A DNA stretch of 64,000 nt from Colius striatus (Eukaryota > Chordata > Aves > Coliiformes > Coliidae). Shown here one piece after another: positions 1 to 9,710 of this stretch. Made by a program: the position numbers and the translations under genes. The stretch is from contig NC_084773.1 in the NCBI RefSeq assembly GCF_028858725.1, positions 22,576,850 through 22,640,849 on the forward strand. Direction: 5' to 3'. The notes below the pieces were generated by a model. It saw only the letters and a program-made list of their open reading frames with translations. It did no database searches and was not told the DNA's origin. How positions within the stretch are numbered: the stretch's first letter is position 1; each line of letters starts with the position of its first letter.

Positions 1-870
1 CCTCCTGGACCTATTTTTGGTGCCCCTCATCTCCTCCTGCCCAGCTCATCTTGGCCCCCATCACCTTCTCCAGGTCCTGCCCAGCTCATCTTGACTCCCA
101 TCACCTTCTCCAGGTCCTGCCCAGCCCATCTTGGCCCCCATCACCTTCTCCAGGTCAGGCCCAGCCCATCTTGACTCCCATCACCTTCTCCAGGTCCTGC
201 CCAGCCCATCTTGGCACCCATCACCTTCTCCAGGTCCTGCCCAGCCCATCTTGACTCCCATCACCTTCTCCAGGTCCTGCCCAGCCCATCTTGGCCCCCA
301 TCACCTTCTCCAGGTCAGGCCCAGCTCATCTTGGCCCCCATCACCTTCTCCAGGTCCTGCCCAGCCCATCTTGGCTCCCATCACCTTCTCCGGGCCCTGC
401 TCAGCTCATCTTGGCCCCCATCACCTTCTCCAGGTCCTGCCCAGCCCATCTTGGCACCCATCACCTTCTCCAGGTCCTGCCCAGCCCATCTTGGCTCCCA
501 TCACCTTCTCCAGGCCCTGCTCAGCTCATCTTGGCCCCCATCACCTCTTGCTTCTCCTGGATGCACCTTGGCACCCTCAATCTCCTTCTGGTTCTGACCA
601 ACCAGTCCTGGTGCCCCTCATCTCTTTGCCCAGCTTGACCCATCTTGGTGCCCACCATCTCCTCCTGCTCCTGCCCATCCTATCTTGGCACCATCTTGCT
701 TCTCCTGGACCCGTTCTGGTGCCCATCACCTCCCCCTGCCCAACCCATCTTGGTGCCCCCCTCATCTTGTCCTGGTCTTCCTGGACCCATCTTGGCACCC
801 ATCATCTCCTCCTGCTCCTCTTGCACCCACCTTGGTGCCCATCACCTCCTCCAGCACCCACCCACCCCCA
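1..870. repeat. 40 bp minisatellite, decaying to the right
   Basis: The unit reads roughly CATCTTGGCCCCCATCACCT followed by TCTCCAGGTCCTGCCCAGCC, 40 bp, with near-perfect copies to about 545 and degenerate copies to about 870. It is open in all three forward frames, which explains the overlapping Pro/Ser/His-rich open frames here; none is regarded as a gene. In copy B the same array is preceded by older, more diverged units starting near 49216. Confidence 0.9.
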
Positions 871-1184
871 GTGGCACCCAAAACCTCCTCCTGGACCCCC
901 CAGTGCCCTCATCTCCCCCATCCCCACCCACCTGGCACCGGGAGGTGCCCCCCAAGCCCCCCAAAGCCACCCCCAAGTGCCTTCGGGTGACATGGGACGG
1001 TGAGGGTGGGGGGCACCCACAGGGGAGGGGGCACCCCAGGAGCACCCATGGGTGGGGAGGGGGTGGGGTGGGACAGGACACCCATCAGAGTCCAGAGATG
1101 TATAAAGAGAGTTATTAATTAGAAGCCCCTAATTATCAACCCAGATGCTGATTTCTCCTCAGGGTTGGGGGGCCATGGAGGGGA
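871..1184. other. Non-array spacer
   Basis: GC-rich sequence followed by a short AT-rich patch (TATAAAGAGAGTTATTAATTAG near 1100). A frame over 930-1000 (ending PKCLRVTWDG before a GTGAGG donor-like site) keeps its frame between copies: copy B lacks exactly 9 bp. That could be an unrecognised exon, but no family is recognised and the evidence is thin. Confidence 0.3.
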
Positions 1185-1660
1185 AGGGGGGGGGGGTCCC
1201 CAAAGTGGAGGGTCTTCAAGGTGGGTGTCACAAGGAAGGGGGTCCCCAAAGTGGTGGGTGTCCCCAGGGCAGGGGTCCCCAAAGTGGGAGTCCTTAAGGT
1301 GGGAGGGGTCCCCAAAGTTGAGGGGGATGTCTCCAAGGTGGAAGGGGGGGGGGGGGGGTCACTGAATGGGAGGGTGTCCTTAAGGTGAGGGGTCCCCAAA
1401 GTGAAGGGAGGCGTCCCCAAAGTGGGAGTCCTTAAGGTGGGGGGGGGGTCCCCAAGGTGGGTGTCACTAAGGTGGGGGTGTCCCCAAAGTAGGGAGGGAG
1501 GGTCCCCAGGGTGAGAGGGGATCCCCAAGATGGGTGTCCCCAGGGGGAGGGGAGGTCCTCAAGGTGGGTCACCGAGGTGGGGGGGGTCCCCAAGGCGCAG
1601 GGGGTCCCCGAGGTGGATGTCACAGGGTGAGGGGGGTCCCGGGGTGGGGGGACCCCCAGC
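1185..1660. repeat. G-rich minisatellite (GTCCCCAAAGTGGG-type units)
   Basis: Irregular units of about 28-30 bp built on GTCCCCAAAGTGGGAGTCC and TTAAGGTGGG, with runs of up to a dozen G. The G runs would favour quadruplexes and are a likely source of length error. The homologous array in copy B is at 51090-51560 with slightly different G-run lengths. Confidence 0.85.
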
Positions 1661-2079
1661 GCTACCTCCCAGCTCTGCTCACTGCCAGGCGTGGGGGGGA
1701 GGATGCACAGGGGGAGAGTGGGGGGTGACACCGGTGTGTGGGGGTGGGGGGTCCCCCAGGGCCGGGAGGGGTCCCCACTTCCTCTGTTCCCATTTAACCC
1801 TTCTCCCCCTCAGCTTTTGTATTTCCCCTCTCTCTTTTTCCCCTTTTTTCCCCTTTTTTTCCGTTTCAGCCTTTTATTTATTATGAAGCCGACTCCGAGC
1901 ATCTCCCCGAGCCCCCCCACCCCCGCGGCTGTGGGACCCTCCCCGCGCGTGGGCCGGGGGCGTGGGGAATCCAGATTGGGGGGAGGGGTCCAGAGGCACC
2001 ACCCCCCGCCCCTCCCCCCACGGCGTGTGAATAAAAAGCGTCTGGCCGGTGCTGCTCGTTCCCTCTGGAGCCCGTCAGT
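1661..2079 (+). other. Non-array segment ending in a poly(A) signal
   Basis: Contains a long pyrimidine tract (about 1795-1868) ending TTTCAG, then TTTTATTTATTATGAAGCC and a CpG-rich stretch with an AATAAA at 2030. It has the look of the end of a 3' untranslated region or a terminal exon on the + strand. In copy B the same segment lies about 3.3 kb downstream of the ARHGAP39 stop codon, so it may be the distal end of that transcript; this is inference. Confidence 0.4.
2030..2035 (+). terminator. AATAAA polyadenylation signal
   Basis: Canonical hexamer in GTGTGAATAAAAAGCG on the + strand. Copy B has the same hexamer at 51934-51939. In copy B the nearest upstream + strand coding exon is the ARHGAP39 terminal exon, so it is a candidate distal poly(A) site for that gene; in copy A the corresponding coding exon would lie left of the window. 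Confidence 0.5.
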
Positions 2080-2690
2080 GGGGGGCTGCGGGGGGCTATA
2101 TGGGCTATAAGGGGGCTATGGGGGGCTGTAGGGGCTATGCTGAGGCTATGGGGGGCTACCAAGATACTATGGGGGCTATGAGGAGGCTATGGGGGGCTAT
2201 GAGGGCTAGGGGGGGCTATGAAGGGGCTATGGGGGGGCTATGAGGGGGATATGAGGAGGCTATGGGGGGCTATAGGGGCTATGAAGGGGTTATAGGGGAT
2301 ATGAAGGGGCTATATGGGCTATGGGGGGCTATATGGGCTATAAGGGGGCTATGAGGATGCTATGGGGGCTATAGGGGGCTATAGGGGCTCTGAGGAGGCT
2401 ATGGGGGGCTATGAAGGGGCTACAGGGACTATGAGAAGGCTATGGGGGGCTATGAAGGGGCTATAGGGACTATGAGAAGGCTATGGGGGCTATGAAGGGG
2501 CTATAGGGACTATGAGAAGGCTATGGGGGGCTATGAAGGGGCTATAGGGACTATGAGAAGGCTATGGGGGCTATGAAGGGGCTATAGGGACTATGAGAAG
2601 GCTATGGGGGGCTATGAGGAGGCTATAGGGGGCTATAGGGGCTATGAGAAGGCTATGGGGAGATATATATGGTGTCTATAGGCTTCGGGG
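2080..2690. repeat. GGGGGCTATGA minisatellite
   Basis: Units of about 16-20 bp on the theme GGGGGCTATGAGGAGGCTAT. The array is longer here than in copy B (51975-52445), which shows that copy number differs between the duplicates. Confidence 0.9.
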
Positions 2691-2885
2691 ATGCCTATAG
2701 GGATATATGTGGGTGCCTACAGACTTATGGGGGTGTCTGTATGGTCATGTGTGTGTCTATAGGGATACGTGTGTGTGTGTCAGTAGGGTTATGGGGGTGT
2801 CTATAGGGATATATGTGGGTGCCTATATGGTTATGGGGATGTCTCTAGGGATATATGTGGGTGTCTATAGGGTTAAAGGGGTGTC
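2691..2885. repeat. GTGTCTATAGGGATATATG minisatellite
   Basis: About four imperfect units of 45-55 bp of the type GGGTGTCTATAGGGATATAT. The copy B equivalent is 52446-52670. No gene is seen. Confidence 0.8.
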
Positions 2886-3345
2886 TGTAAGGATCCGAGA
2901 GGATCCCCAATGGATCCTGGGCAGAACCCCCCAAAAAAAAAGACCTCAACGGACCCAGGATAGAGGCTGGATGGATGCCGGATGGATCCCAACCAGATCC
3001 CAGCACAGAACCCAAACAGATCCCGGACAGTCTCCCCCAAAAAGACCTAAATGGACCCAGAGCAGAGGCTGGATGGATCCCAAATGGATCCCAGGCAACC
3101 TCCCCCTCCCCAAAAGGCTCTGAATAGACCCAGGATACAGCCTGGATGGATCCCAGCCCAGAGACAAAACAGATCCTGGACAAAACCCCTGCAAGAAGAC
3201 CCTAAATGGACCCAGGACACAACCTGGATGGATCCCAGCCCAGAGACAAAATGGATCCTGGACAAAACCCCCATAAAAAGACTGTAAATGGACCCAGGGC
3301 AGAGCCTGGATGGCCCCTGGATGGATCCCAGCCAGATCCCATTTG
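2886..3345. repeat. About 80 bp tandem repeat (GGATCCCAGCCCAGAGAC)
   Basis: Degenerate units built on AAATGGACCCAGGA, CTGGATGGATCCCAGCC and AACAGATCCTGGACAAAACC. Copy B (52671-53200) carries one more unit than copy A, between the positions matching 3170 and 3190 here. Confidence 0.85.
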
Positions 3346-3396
3346 GCCCTTGCACCTGCTTTGGGATTTTGAGGCTTTTCCCCTTTTTTTCTGCAG

Positions 3397-3445
3397 CTTT
3401 TCCTGGATGACACCAAAGTGAAGAACTTCATCACTTGCTTCAAAG
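3397..3445 (+). CDS. C8orf82: C8orf82 (UPF0598) internal exon, copy A
   Basis: A 49 nt exon bounded by a good acceptor (pyrimidine tract, CTGCAG) and a GGTACT donor. It encodes LFLDDTKVKNFITCFK and leaves one base that joins the next exon to make an Asp codon. This matches the human UPF0598 protein C8orf82, which reads LFLDDSKMKNFITCFK-D at the same point, known here from memory of the family. The exon at 5095-5600 continues the protein. Function of the family is not known; the human protein is about 216 residues. The upstream exon that should carry the start codon and the REYFYYVD-like stretch was looked for in 1-3390 and not found; it may have been lost or hidden by the minisatellites. Confidence 0.85.
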
Positions 3446-3449
3446 GTAC

Positions 3450-4040
3450 TGGGATCCCCCCAAAACCCCCCCAAATCCTCCCCCTCAAAAATGATGCCTC
3501 AAAATGCCCCCCAAAACCAAAATCCCCGCAAAATTATCCCCCAGATCCTCTCTGACCCCTTCCAAAGACCCAAATCCCACCCTAAAACCCCCACAAATAA
3601 GCCTCCCAAATCCCCCCAAAAAACCAAACCCCAACTCCCCCCGACCTCAAAAGCCCCCAAATCCCAACAATCCCCCTCAAATCCCCCCAGAGCATCCCAA
3701 AACCTCCCAAATCCCCACCAAAAAGCCCCCAAATTCTCTCCAACCCCCCCAAAAATGTCAAAATCCACCCAAACCCCCCAAAATATCCCCCCAAACAATC
3801 CCCAAAGTCTCCAAATCCCCTCAAATCACCCCAAAAAACACAAAAGCCCCACAGAAACCCCCAAATCCTCTCCAGTCCCCCCAAAATAAATCCCCCAAAA
3901 ATCCCCAAAGCCCCCAAATCCCCCCCAAAAAACCCCAAATCCCCTCCAACTCTCTCCAAAAACAATCAAAATCCCCCCAACCCCCCCAAATCTCCTCAGA
4001 ACCCCTCCAAAAAACCAAATCACCCCAAAATCCCTCCTCC
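3450..4040. repeat. C/A-rich low-complexity intron (CCCCAAATCCCC)
   Basis: Almost entirely C and A on the + strand, built from short units such as CCCCAAATCCCC, within the C8orf82 intron. The complementary strand is GGGGATTTGGGG-like and could form quadruplexes. The lack of stops produces long Pro/Lys/Asn-rich frames on + and Gly/Phe/Trp-rich frames on -, none of which is regarded as coding. Copy B equivalent: 53313-53905, nearly identical. Confidence 0.85.
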
Positions 4041-4055
4041 CCATCACCATTCAGT

Positions 4056-5080
4056 AGCGTTTTAGCCTTAATTATGGTCTTTAATTAGAGACTCATCTTT
4101 ATTTGGGGTCTCATCTGTATTGGGGGGGGCTGTGGGGTGGGGAGAAGATACTCTCATCCCCTTCATCGCCTTCGTAGGTGCCAAAACATCCTCCTCTCAA
4201 CCTAATTTGCATATTAATCACCACCTTAATTAACCACTTCCTGCCCTTAATTGCTCCCAGGCACTTGGTAACACTGATCCCTACTCCCCTCCCCCCCAAA
4301 CCTCCCTCAGCCCCTTCAAATCGCTTTCCCATTAAGGAACACCCCCCTTTCTCCGGTGTTAATTAGGGGAGGGTTAATTAACGAGGGTGTGAGATTAATT
4401 AACGTTGCCTTCCTCACTCACCTGGAGCTGAACCCTGGCAGCCTCTATGGGAGGGTTCATTATGGAGAATTGGGGGTTAGTTAGGAGGGTTGGGGTTAAT
4501 TATGGAGAGTTGGGGGTTAATTAGGAGGGTGGAAGTTAATTAGGAGGTTTAGGGGTTAATTAGTGGGGTTACTTAGGGTTCATCCTGGCAGGTATCACCT
4601 TCCTCTTCCTCACTCCCTTAGCAGTGGTTGTTCTGAGCAGGTTTAATCATGAGAGGACTGAGGGTTGGAGGTTAATTAGGAGGGTTGGAGGTTAATTAGG
4701 AGCACACGGAGTTAATTGTGGGAAGGGGTTAATGATGGTTTATCCCAGCAGACGTTGCCTTCCTCATCTTCTTCTTCCTCACCCTCCCTTAGCAGCACTG
4801 CAGCAGTTCCAAGTGGGTTAATCATGGGGGGACTGAGGGTTAGTTAGGGGGGGCTGGAGGTTAATTAGGAGGCTTAGGTTAATTAGGAGCGCTGGAGGTT
4901 AATTGTGGGAAGGGGTTAATGATGGTTTATCCCAGCAGACGTTGCCTTCCTCCTCCTCTTCTTCCTCACCCTCCCTTCGCAGCCCCGCAGAGGCCGTTCC
5001 CAGCGGGCTAACCACGAGCGGCGATGCGGCTTAATTAAAAGGGGGGGCTGTTAATTAAGGAGAGGCGCGGGTTAATGAGG
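4056..5080. repeat. TTAATTA-rich repeats carrying exon-like copies
   Basis: The rest of the C8orf82 intron. More than a dozen GGTTAATTAGGAG-type words give a dense series of TAATTA cores. Four diverged units repeat the start of the next coding exon: near 4404, 4589, 4747 and 4933 one sees GCAG-like acceptors followed by TTGCCTTCCTC, corresponding to GTGACCTTCCTC at the real exon start (5097). Details are given under findings. Copy B: 53920-54945. Confidence 0.75.
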
Positions 5081-5094
5081 GTCCATCCCGGCAG

Positions 5095-5600
5095 ACGTGA
5101 CCTTCCTCACGTTCTTCTTCACGCGGCTGGAGCGGAACCGCAGCGGCCGCTACGAGCGCGAATTCCCGTTCGTGTCCCGCTGCGGCGCGGAGCGCAACCT
5201 CCTGCGCTGCGAGCACAGACCCATCGTCTTCACCCGCCTCCTGCCCCCGGACGCCTCCTCCTCAGCCTCCTCCTGCTCCCGCCGCGCCGTGCTGTCGTTC
5301 TGCGGCGGCGGGGAGCGGCTGGCCGTGCCGCTCCGGCCCGAGGCGCTGGTGATGCTGCCGGAGAACGGGCGCTTGTACCACCCGGCGCCGGGCCGGGCGG
5401 GGGGCGCGGGGCCGGTGCGCTCGGCGCTGGCTCTGGAGTGGGGGTCCCGCTTGGAGTACGAGCAGGGGCCGGAGCAGCCCCCGACTCACTTTTGGTGGGA
5501 GGGGAAGAGGTATCGGCTCACGGGGGAGCTGGTGGAGCTGCTGCGGGGAGGGGAAGGGGCGGGGGAGGCGGAGAGCGGCGGGGCCGCGGGGCGGGGGTGA
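5095..5600 (+). CDS. C8orf82: C8orf82 (UPF0598) terminal coding exon, copy A
   Basis: The exon begins after CCCGGCAG and reads D-VTFLTFFFTRLERNRSGRY, close to the human DPQFLVTFFSRLRPNRSGRY. Further family hallmarks follow in order: LLRCEHRPIVFTRLL, SFCGGGERLAVP, ENGRLYHPAPGRAGG, VRSALALEWGSRLEYEQGPE, HFWWEGKRYRLT, then a Gly/Glu-rich tail and TGA at 5598. With the 49 nt exon it supplies about 184 residues of a protein of roughly 216. The exon is CpG-rich, unlike the surrounding minisatellites, and identical at protein level to copy B, which argues that it is still under constraint or very recently duplicated. A serine-rich insert (about residues 50-65 of this exon) is absent from the human protein as remembered. 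Likely mitochondrial by family annotation; the reaction is unknown. Confidence 0.9.
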
Positions 5601-5761
5601 GGCTTGGAGGGGGTGGGAAGGGGCATTGCATAGCCCCGGGCGAGGAGGAGGAGGAGGCAGAGCTGGTGCTCAGCCACACCGTGTGGCTGATGCTGTGGTG
5701 CCACAGCACCTGTGCCGGTGTCAGGGATGTGGGTGTTGTGTGTGGGTCCCCCCACTGTGCT

Positions 5762-5767
5762 ATTAAA
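5762..5767 (+). terminator. C8orf82: ATTAAA polyadenylation signal of C8orf82, copy A
   Basis: ATTAAA 162 bp after the C8orf82 stop codon, in CTGTGCTATTAAAGGTCTC; conserved in copy B at 55630. Its spacing suits a short 3' untranslated region. Confidence 0.6.
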
Positions 5768-6423
5768 GGTCTCTGGCAATTGAAATGAGCCTAGAGGTGA
5801 TGGGTGCCACTGCAGTGGTGTGGGTGCAGCTGTGGAGAGGTTGGTGCTGCTATGGTGAGGTTGGTGCAGCTGTGGTGGGTGACACACGGTGCTACTGCCA
5901 CAGTGTGGGTGTCCCCATGGGTGCTGCCACGCTGACAGTGTTGCTGCCACACTGTGGGTGCCACTGTGGTGATGTTGGCTGGTGTGTAGAGGGAAGGGAG
6001 GTTCTTCAGAGGGATGTGGCCATGGGCTGAGGTTGCCCGAGGGCAAGGAGCCAGCAGAGTGCCCAAGGGGGCAAGAAGGCCAGTGGCAGCCTGGCTGGGC
6101 TCAGCAGTGGGGTGGCAGCAGCCCCAGGGCAGGGATTGTCCCCTGTGCTGGGCCCTGGGGAGGCTGCAGCTCCAGGGCTGTGCTCAGTGCTGGGCCCCTT
6201 ACTCACTGCCACAGGGACACTGAGGGGCTGCAGCTCCAGGGCTGTGCTCAGTGCTGGGCCCCTCACTCACTGCCACAGGGACACTGAGGGGCTGCAGGGA
6301 GAGGAGAAGATGCACTGGGAAGCTCTGGGCTAAATGAGGGTACCTGAGGCAAAGGTTCAGTCTGCAGAGAACCAGGCTCAGAGGAGATCTGATCACTCTG
6401 ACTCCCTGGCTGTGGCTGAGAGG
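5768..6423. other. Intergenic, with GGTGCTGC-rich words and a 70 bp tandem duplication
   Basis: Between the C8orf82 poly(A) signal and a CR1 tail. The left part is rich in GTGGTG/TGCTGCCAC words; 6166-6297 is a tandem pair of about 70 bp (CAGTGCTGGGCCCCTTACTC type). No coding signal was seen. Confidence 0.7.
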
Positions 6424-6711
6424 GTCGGTCTCTGCTGCCAAGTTAAAAGCTACAGGCCAAGAGGAAAGGGGCTCAGGGTGCCCCAGGGGAGGTTGAGGCT
6501 GGAGCTGAGGCAGAACTGTTTCCCTGAGAGGGGTGTCAGCCCCTGTGCCAGGCTGCCCAGGGAGCTGGGGGAGTGCCCAGCCCTGGAGGGGTCCCAGAGC
6601 CGTGGGGCTGAGGTGCTTGAAGGCCGTGGCTCAGTGGTGGCTGTGGCACTGTGGGGTCAGGGTTGGACTCCAGCAGCTCAAAGGGCTTTTCCATCTGTAA
6701 TGATTCTCTGG
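6424..6711 (+). mobile_element. CR1 LINE 3' tail, copy A, first
   Basis: Truncated 3' end of a CR1 retrotransposon: GTCGGTCTCTGCTGCCAAG, AAGAGGAAAGGGGCTCAGG, GGCTGCCCAGGGAGCTGGGG, then GCTCAAAGGGCTTTTCC and the terminal ATTCT-type octamer near 6704. This order is diagnostic of chicken-repeat-1 elements. No open reading frame of the element remains. Confidence 0.85.
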
Positions 6712-6953
6712 TCAGTGCCCTGTGTGCCAGAACAGCAGGCAGCTCTCTCCTTGGTCCATTAAAAGCAGAAGAGCTCCATCCCCTCCGCTGAGCTCTGCCA
6801 CTTCCTCCTGCCAAGCATCCCAGGAGGACTTGGGTTAATCGGGCAAGGTGGGGTTGGCTTTAATGAACTCACCATAACCGAGTGGCACAGCCCAGAGCCC
6901 GGCACAGCGCCCCGAGGTGAAGCTTCCCTGGGGGGGGGATGCTACAAGCTGAA
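6712..6953. other. Short 3' flank of LRRC14
   Basis: No array and no ORF of note. On the minus strand it includes an ATTAAA (6859-6864), about 90 bp past the LRRC14 stop codon, the likely poly(A) signal of that gene. Confidence 0.55.
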
Positions 6954-7461
6954 CTAGTCGATGGCTCCGTAGCGCTGGAGGCTGGTCGCCCACACGGCGT
7001 CTGCTCTACCCGCGCTCGCCAGCAGCCGGCACAGCTCCCGCTGCAGCGTGTGAAGGTTTTGGGGTCCCTCCCCCAGCGGGCAGCTTACCCCAGGAGCTGC
7101 CTGAGTCTCCCAGAAAGCCTGGAGGAGTACAAATCGAGTTCCTTGAGGGCAGGCAGGGCCCGGAGGTGAGCGGCCAAGCAGCGGATGCCGGCGTCCGTGC
7201 CGGGGGCCGTGCGGCGCACGTCCACGTTGCTGTAGGGCAGCTTGAGGCTGCGCAGCGCGGGGAAGCGGCCGAGGTGAGGCAGCACTTCGCACAGCCCCGC
7301 CAGCCCCAGGTTGTTGAAGCGTAAAACAACTCTGCGGACGGCGGCAGGCTCCAGGGAGTCCAGCAGGGAGACGACGGTGGAGACGGAGAGCTCCTCGGCG
7401 TGGAAGTCGCGGCAGAGCAGGCGCAGGGGGGCGCAGGGCGAGCGGAGGGCGGCGCGCAGCA
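6954..7461 (-). pseudogene. LRRC14: LRRC14 last-exon remnant, copy A
   Basis: Reading leftwards from 7461 the frame gives LRAALRSPCAPLRLLCRDF, then EAAVRRVVLRFNNLGLAGL-like sequence (RRVVLRFNNLGLAGLCEVLP) and LKELDLYSSRLSGRLRQLLG, matching LRRC14 of mammals (ALRSSVGSPLRLCCRD, RRVDLRFNNLGLRGL, SSLLSGRLDQLL). A stop follows at once (GGTAAG, near 7085). The natural C-terminus reappears in another frame as RELCRLLASAGRADAVWAT with TAG at 6954, matching the human ELHQLLLASGRAHVLWTT. Between these two pieces about 130 residues found in the family are missing, and the 5' side is cut off by a minisatellite at 7461. LRRC14 is a PRAME-like LRR protein reported to restrain IKK/NF-kB and to serve cullin-2 ligases. 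As it stands this copy could not make the normal protein; an assembly gap in GC-rich DNA could look the same. Confidence 0.8.
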
Positions 7462-7860
7462 ATAGGGCACCCCTAAGCCAGCCCCCATCAATAGGGCATC
7501 CTATAGCACCCCTAAGCCAGCCCCCATCAATAGGGCATCTTAGAGCACCCCTAACCCAGCCCTCTATCTATAGGGCATCCTATAGCACCTCTAATCCAGC
7601 CCCCCATCAATAGGGCATCCTATAGCACCCCTAACCCAGCCCCCATCAATAGGGCACCCCACAGCACCCCTAGATCTGCACCTCATCAATAGGGTACCCC
7701 TAACCCAGCCCTCTCTCAATAGGACATCCCATAGCACTCCTAATCCTATCCCCCATTAATAGGGCACCCTATAGCACTCCTAACCCAGCTCCCCATCAAT
7801 AGGGAACCCCAGGGCAGGACCCATGACCCACCCCTCTTAATGAGGGGTACCCCCAGCACC
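7461..7860. repeat. About 46 bp minisatellite (ATAGGGCATCCTATAGCACC)
   Basis: Roughly eight units of ATAGGGCATCCTATAGCACC followed by CCTAACCCAGCCCCCATCA. Its first unit begins flush with LRRC14 coding sequence. Copy B (57331-57660) lacks about one unit. Confidence 0.9.
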
Positions 7861-7915
7861 CCATAAAGGAAGCCTACAGCAGGATCTCCAACACCCCCCT
7901 TCCCTCCCTGGGCCC

Positions 7916-9700
7916 CCCTGTGCTGCCCTCACACCCCTCGACCCCCCTCAGCTGCCCTCACCCCCCCTCGATCCCCGGGGTCCCCCTCAGCTGCCCTCAC
8001 GCCCCCCAGTCCCCGGGGACCCCTCAGCTGCCCTCAACCCCCTAATCCCCGGGGTCTCCCTCAGCTGCCCTCACATCCCCCAATCCCCGGGGTCCCCCTC
8101 AGCTGCCCTCACGCCCCCCAGTCCCCGGGGACCCCTCAGCTGCCCTCACCCCCCCAATCCCCGAGGACCCCTCAGCTACCCTCACGTCCCCCCAATCCCC
8201 GGGGACTCCTCAGCTGCCCTCACACCCCCCAATCCCCGGGGACCCCTCAGCTGCCCTCATGCCCCCCAATCCCCGGGGTCCCCCTCATCTGCCCTCACGC
8301 CCCCCAGTCCCCGGGGACCCCTCAGCTGCCCTCACGCCCCCAATCCCCGGTGACCCCTCAGCTGCCCTCACCCCCCCCAATCCCCGGGGACCCCCTCAGC
8401 TACCCTCACGCCCCCAATCCCCGGGGACCCCTCAGCTGCCCTCACCCCCCCAATCCCCGGGGTCCCCCTCAGCTGCCCTCACCCCCCCCAATCCCCGGGG
8501 TCCCCCTCAGCTACCCTCACGCCCCCCAGTCCCCGGGGACCCCTCAGCTGCCCTCACGCCCCCGAATCCCCGGTGACCCCTCAGCTGCCCTCACCCCCCC
8601 CAATCCCCGGGGTCCCCCTCAGCTGCCCTCACCCCCCCAATCCCCGGTGACCCCTCAGCTGCCCTCACCCCCCCCAATCCCCGGGGACCCTTCAGCTGCC
8701 CTCACCCCCCCAATCCCCGAGGACCCCTCAGCTACCCTCACGTCCCCCCAATCCCCGGGGACTCCTCAGCTGCCCTCACACCCCCCAATCCCCGGGGTCC
8801 CCCTCAGCTACCCTCACGCCCGCTCAATCCCCGGGGTCCCCCTCAGCTGCCCTCACCCCCCCCAATCCCCGGGGTCCCCCTCAGCTGCCCTCACCCCCCC
8901 AATCCCCGGGGTCCCCCTCAGCTGCCCTCACCCCCCCCAATCCCCGGGGTCTCCCTCAGCTGCCCTCACCCCCCCCAATCCCCGGGGTCCCCCTCAGCTG
9001 CCCTCACATCCCCCAATCCCCGGGGTCCCCTCAGCTGCCCTCACGCCCCCCAATCCCCGGTAACCCCTCAGCTGCCCTCACCCCCGCAATCCCCGAGGAC
9101 CCCTCAGCTACCCTCACGCCCCCCAGTCCCCGGGGACTCCTGAGCTGCCCTCACCCCCCCCAATCCCCGGGGTCCCCCTCAGCTGCCCTCACGCCCCCCA
9201 GTCCCCGGGGACTCCTCAGCTGCCCTCACGCCCCCCAATCCCCGGGGTCCCCCTCAGCTGCCCTCACGCCCCCCAATCCCCGGGTTCCCCCTCATCTGCC
9301 CTCACGCCCCCCAGTCCCCGGGGACCCCTCAGCTGCCCTCACGCCCCCAATCCCCGGTGACCCCTCAGCTGCCCTCACCCCCCCCCAATCCCCGGGGTCC
9401 CCCTCAGCTACCCTCACGCCCCCAATCCCCAGGGACCCCTCAGCTGCCCTCACCCCCCCAATCCCCGGGGTCCCCCTCAGCTGCCCTCACCCCCCCCAAT
9501 CCCCGGGGTCCCCCTCAGCTGCCCTCACGCCCCCAGTCCCCGGGGTCCCCTTCAGCTACCCTCACGCCCCCAGTCCCCGGGGACCCCTCAGCTGCCCTCA
9601 CGCCCCCCAATCCCCGGGGTCCCCCTCAGCTGCCCTCACGCCCCCCCAATCCCCGGGGTCCCCCTCAGCTGCCCTCACCCCCCCAATCCCCGGGGCCCCC
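7916..9700. repeat. 37-38 bp C-rich minisatellite (CCTCAGCTGCCCTCAC)
   Basis: Around 47 units of CCTCAGCTGCCCTCACGCC followed by CCCCAATCCCCGGGGTCC. The right-hand end runs into CCTCAGCTCACCTTCC, the inferred LRRC14 exon-1 splice donor on the minus strand, to which each unit resembles (GTGAGGGCAGCTGAGG against GTGAGCTGAGG). Pro-rich frames across it are not genes. The copy B array is about 600 bp shorter. Confidence 0.9.
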
Positions 9701-9710
9701 CTCAGCTCAC

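Noticed and set aside
3450-4040. Ciliate-type telomere repeat (CCCCAAAA)
   Set aside because: The words vary (CCCCAAATCCCC, CCCAAAGCCCCC) and lie inside an intron of a vertebrate gene.
7045-7085. Possible tiny intron (GTAAGC to CTGCAG) joining the two LRRC14 pieces
   Set aside because: It would be under 50 bp, does not restore the reading frame to the C-terminal piece in any phase tried, and does not supply the missing 130 residues.
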